NCBI GenBank assembly: GCA_947561715.1
Contig: OX387202.1
Span: 18,923,001-18,987,000, forward strand
Origin: Ascidia mentula
Taxonomy: Eukaryota > Chordata > Ascidiacea > Phlebobranchia > Ascidiidae
Reading direction: 5' to 3'
Length of the DNA: 64,000 bases
Shown here piece after piece: positions 61,401 to 64,000 of this stretch. A program made the translations under genes and the position numbers. Numbering within the stretch: position 1 is the stretch's first letter; every line of letters begins with the position of its first letter. A model generated the notes under the pieces. That model saw nothing but the letters and a program-made list of their open reading frames with translations, made no database searches and was not told the origin of the DNA.

Positions 61401-64000
61401 GTGATTAAATCGCCACTAACTTTTTGCAGCTGGATGCAAAACAAATATAAATACCTTGTTTGCTTCAGACTTACTCATGAACATTTCCAGGCATGAGATA
61501 CAGAAACATCTGCATGAAATAATTTATATGAAAGGTTTCAACACATAATTTCCATAATATCAATAAGGTTTAAGTAACTAGAACCAAAATAGTGAAATTT
61601 AAATTTAGACAAAGAAAAAAAATATGGTCAACACATTTTAATTTAACAGACGAAATAATAAAACGTTACACTATAGAAAAAAACCCTGAATTTCTTCTAT
61701 ATCAATACATATTAATAAAAACTGAATTTTTTTGTTTGATGGAAAAAAGTTTTTTTTCTTCTAAACAAAATAAACTGTGCCTGCAGCAATTTGTGTTATC
61801 ACAGAGAAGAATCTCCTTTCCACCGCTACAAATGCAACAATAACATGATGCACCACCCTCATCCAGCAAGTAGATGCTTTCTCTGTAATCGACCTAAAAT
61901 ATCAACCACATGAAAATCATTAGTTGTTTGCCAGTTTGGCATCTTGTCACTGGTTTAGTGGCAACTTTTAATCACAACACCATCAATCTTCTGATTGTTT
62001 TTCGAAAATACATTTTTTTTAATTGTAATAAATAACGCAACAAACCTCACAGACTCCACACAAGCCACCAATGAACAAGGGGTGATCACATGTGACCTCC
62101 AAACTCCCACATCCAAGACATATCTTCTCCAACTTCACAACATCCTCTCTCACCTTAAACAAATAGCACGAAATTTAAGTTAAAAACCCATTACTGGCAT
62201 TCAGGCAACATTTATGTATTTAAAAATGCTGTGGAAAACATGGTAAGTATTGAACTCAACAAAAAAGTAGCATTGTTGCCGGACCTTTTCAAGGGCAGAC
62301 TTAAGCTGGTCTGAAAAATCCAAGTCATTTGTTTGATTTTCTTTTTGATGCAAAATCATTTTCTGCTTTTTTACAGAATTTTTGAGACCATCAACACCAC
62401 CATCTAGTAATGGAGCACGGAGCATCTCATCTGCAAAAAAAATGCTAAATTATTTCAGTACACAAAACTTATAAAGATAATCTAAACACAGGAACTTTCA
62501 ATCTTTTTCATACAATGACCCACTAGCAATTCAATTTAAGAAATAGAAATCATGTTCGTTCCTGAAAATTGCAACATGTCATTGATTATTATTTCATTGA
62601 AAATGTACAGTGAGTAATAAATCATAAAGTTCAGTATGAAAGAAACCGAAACATACCTGGACTCATGAATTTAGGGAGTAATTTTGTGTAACCTTCAGGG
62701 TAGAACTGATCTTTTGCCCATTTCAAACTATCTTCAGGTGTGGTATCTGATTTTTCTGCATGGGTAAATTATGCTTGACATGATGGCATTTGAATTAAAA
62801 AATACACTTTCTGCTAGTTTTTAGGGTATATTTGATCAGTTGTTTAGAAAAAAACACTGCTGTACATACAATTCATTATTTGTACTTGGCATTACAGAAC
62901 ACAACACACTTCTATATGGTGGCATGAAAGACTTTTAATATAGAACTAGTTTTAAGGCTTTAATGCAAGTACCCATATCAAAGCAACAACCACTCAAACA
63001 CTGAGCTTGCAAGCTAGTATGGATAATGCCTTTGTTGTAATTAATGTGTAAAGACCTTTTACAAACTAAAAAATTTCGCAAGAGAAGTAAGTATGATACA
63101 TTTACAATACCTGCTCTTTTGCAAGCTTCCGCTATCCCTTCATCAACTGCTTGCCGGTAGCCATGACTTCTCCAATAATTTCCTTCTTTAAAGAACTTTA
63201 AGAAGTCATGAAAATATGCCATCTTGTCCACTTTCGTCTGAGGAAAAAAAATGTTTTTGAATTTAGTATATTTTCTACTCTTTGATTTTTAAATTTAACT
63301 TGAAACTACTTTAAATGTTAGAGAAAAAGCAAGTTTATATTCAGGTACAACCGTACACTAGAAATATCAGTCTGAGAAGCATATGTTTTATTGGTTTTCA
63401 AGCAGTTGTTTGGCTATGGTTTTCTTCATAGTGGTTTGTACCTAGCATGGGTATAAAATGGATTGGCATTTACTGCAAAGTACCACAAGGTGGTTAGCTA
63501 ACCATATATACTTGGTCAGCAGCTGAATTAAACAGACCAGTCAAAACAGTATGCACAATTATCTGCAGCCGATGGAAAGTAATTTTATAATTTTTCATAC
63601 TTCAGTAAATTTTCCATCTCCAAACCACTTTATCCATCGAGTTGGGTCATCAGGGGGATCGATTGGACCACTCAGCTCTGTTCGGTTTGCGATTCTGCCA
63701 GGCCACCAACCAAATCCTTTGCATTTCCCCCAGACCAACTGAAAGTCAATAAGTTCTGATAGATATATAAAGTGCGAAAATTTTTATTAAAAAAATATTC
63801 ATCTGTGTAACACATCATACAGAATGTGGTAATATGAAATAATGCATACTGATTTTCAACAAACACAAATAATTTTTTTATACAGAATAAAGCCTTTAAA
63901 CAAAAAATGTTTGAACTAAAAATAAAAAACAAATACCAGATCTTCTCTGGGAATAATTCTTCTTGTTGGTTGAACAACAGGTTTTATTTGATCATTGTTT
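58431..64000 (-). CDS. DNMT3: DNMT3 de novo DNA methyltransferase (5' end outside)
   Basis: Transfers methyl groups from S-adenosylmethionine to cytosine-5 in DNA, in the nucleus. Sixteen exons agree in phase: 64000-63937 (partial), 63738-63601, 63237-63111, 62755-62657, 62430-62285, 62153-62046, 61893-61781, 61509-61455, 61398-61264, 61100-61019, 60844-60699, 60406-60313, 59927-59773, 59385-59300, 58901-58739, 58601-58431 (about 627 residues). Domains: PWWP ([26 protein letters not shown]), ADD zinc fingers ([35 protein letters not shown]), and the methyltransferase with motif [10 protein letters not shown], motif [11 protein letters not shown] (catalytic Cys), motif [14 protein letters not shown], and the final [12 protein letters not shown]. 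All key residues are intact. Introns after 61781 and 59300 use GC donors. Upstream exons lie past 64000. Confidence 0.94.
61264..62153 (-). other. ADD zinc-finger region of DNMT3
   Basis: Exons 62153-62046, 61893-61781, 61509-61455 and 61398-61264 encode the ADD domain, which binds unmethylated H3K4. Cysteine pairs are kept: CLGC, CGVC, CYCC, CNTNCC-like, CFCISC and CLLC. Confidence 0.85.
63470..63575 (+). repeat. Decayed hammerhead-repeat family copy
   Basis: TACCACAAGGTGG, then after about 30 bases CAGCAGCTGA, AGACCAGTC, AAAACAG and CTGCAGCC follow the same order as the family unit at 50.3 kb. It is strongly diverged. It lies in a DNMT3 intron just 3' of exon 63601 on the plus strand. Confidence 0.45.
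63601..63937 (-). other. PWWP domain exons of DNMT3 (first half)
   Basis: Exons 64000-63937, 63738-63601 and 63237-63111 encode a PWWP domain, which reads H3K36 methylation in this family. The name-giving motif reads GWWP, and WFGDGKF follows as in vertebrate DNMT3A/B. Confidence 0.85.

Noticed and set aside
1-64000. CRISPR arrays, rRNA genes and intact tRNA genes.
   Set aside because: None seen; the tandem repeats lack spacers and the one tRNA-like sequence does not fold.

Overview
The window is nuclear DNA of an invertebrate chordate, most likely a tunicate of the Ciona type. The evidence is a mix of AT-rich short introns, GT-AG and some GC-AG splice sites, compact spacing, and proteins that read well against vertebrate families (TEX11, TMEM64, PDE9A, Mist1/dimmed, DNMT3) but are clearly divergent. 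The species is inferred; no marker fixes it. All gene models below were assembled by hand from open frames, splice sites and phase matching.

Layout. 0.3-11.5 kb, minus strand: a TEX11/SPO22 (ZIP4-like) meiotic TPR gene of 21 recognised exons. A complete three-exon gene of unknown function, also minus strand, lies inside its 3.7 kb intron. 11.5-12.7 kb: divergent intergenic region with a perfect 17-bp hairpin. 12.7-16.0 kb, plus: TMEM64. 16.6-22.4 kb, plus: PDE9A, complete, with an intronic triplication that repeats the splice donor. 22.7-26.4 kb: no gene seen. 26.4-28.7 kb, plus: a two-coding-exon bHLH factor of the Mist1/dimmed (BHLHA15) class. 28.7-32.1 kb: one orphan open frame and a 187-bp satellite. 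32.1-54.9 kb, minus: a 42-coding-exon gene for a protein of about 3,084 residues: signal peptide, four CUB-like units, 25 fibronectin type III domains, a ZP module with a furin-type site, an EGF-like domain, one membrane segment and a short tail. 55.0-58.4 kb: nothing recognised. 58.4-64.0 kb, minus: a DNMT3 de novo DNA methyltransferase (PWWP-ADD-MTase) whose 5' end lies beyond the window.

The two most unusual signals are the giant CUB-FN3-ZP receptor, whose 25 FN3 exons are all phase 1-1 and can be gained, lost or skipped without breaking frame, and a dispersed repeat family carrying type I hammerhead self-cleaving ribozymes. One ribozyme copy has a complete canonical core and sits in a ~600-bp fold-back inside an intron of that receptor. 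No operon or pathway links the genes directly, although TEX11, a ZP-domain protein and DNMT3 all belong to families with germline or gamete roles. Interspersed are hAT-type non-autonomous DNA transposons, a tRNA-derived SINE, tandem repeats and minisatellites. No CRISPR, rRNA or intact tRNA gene was seen.
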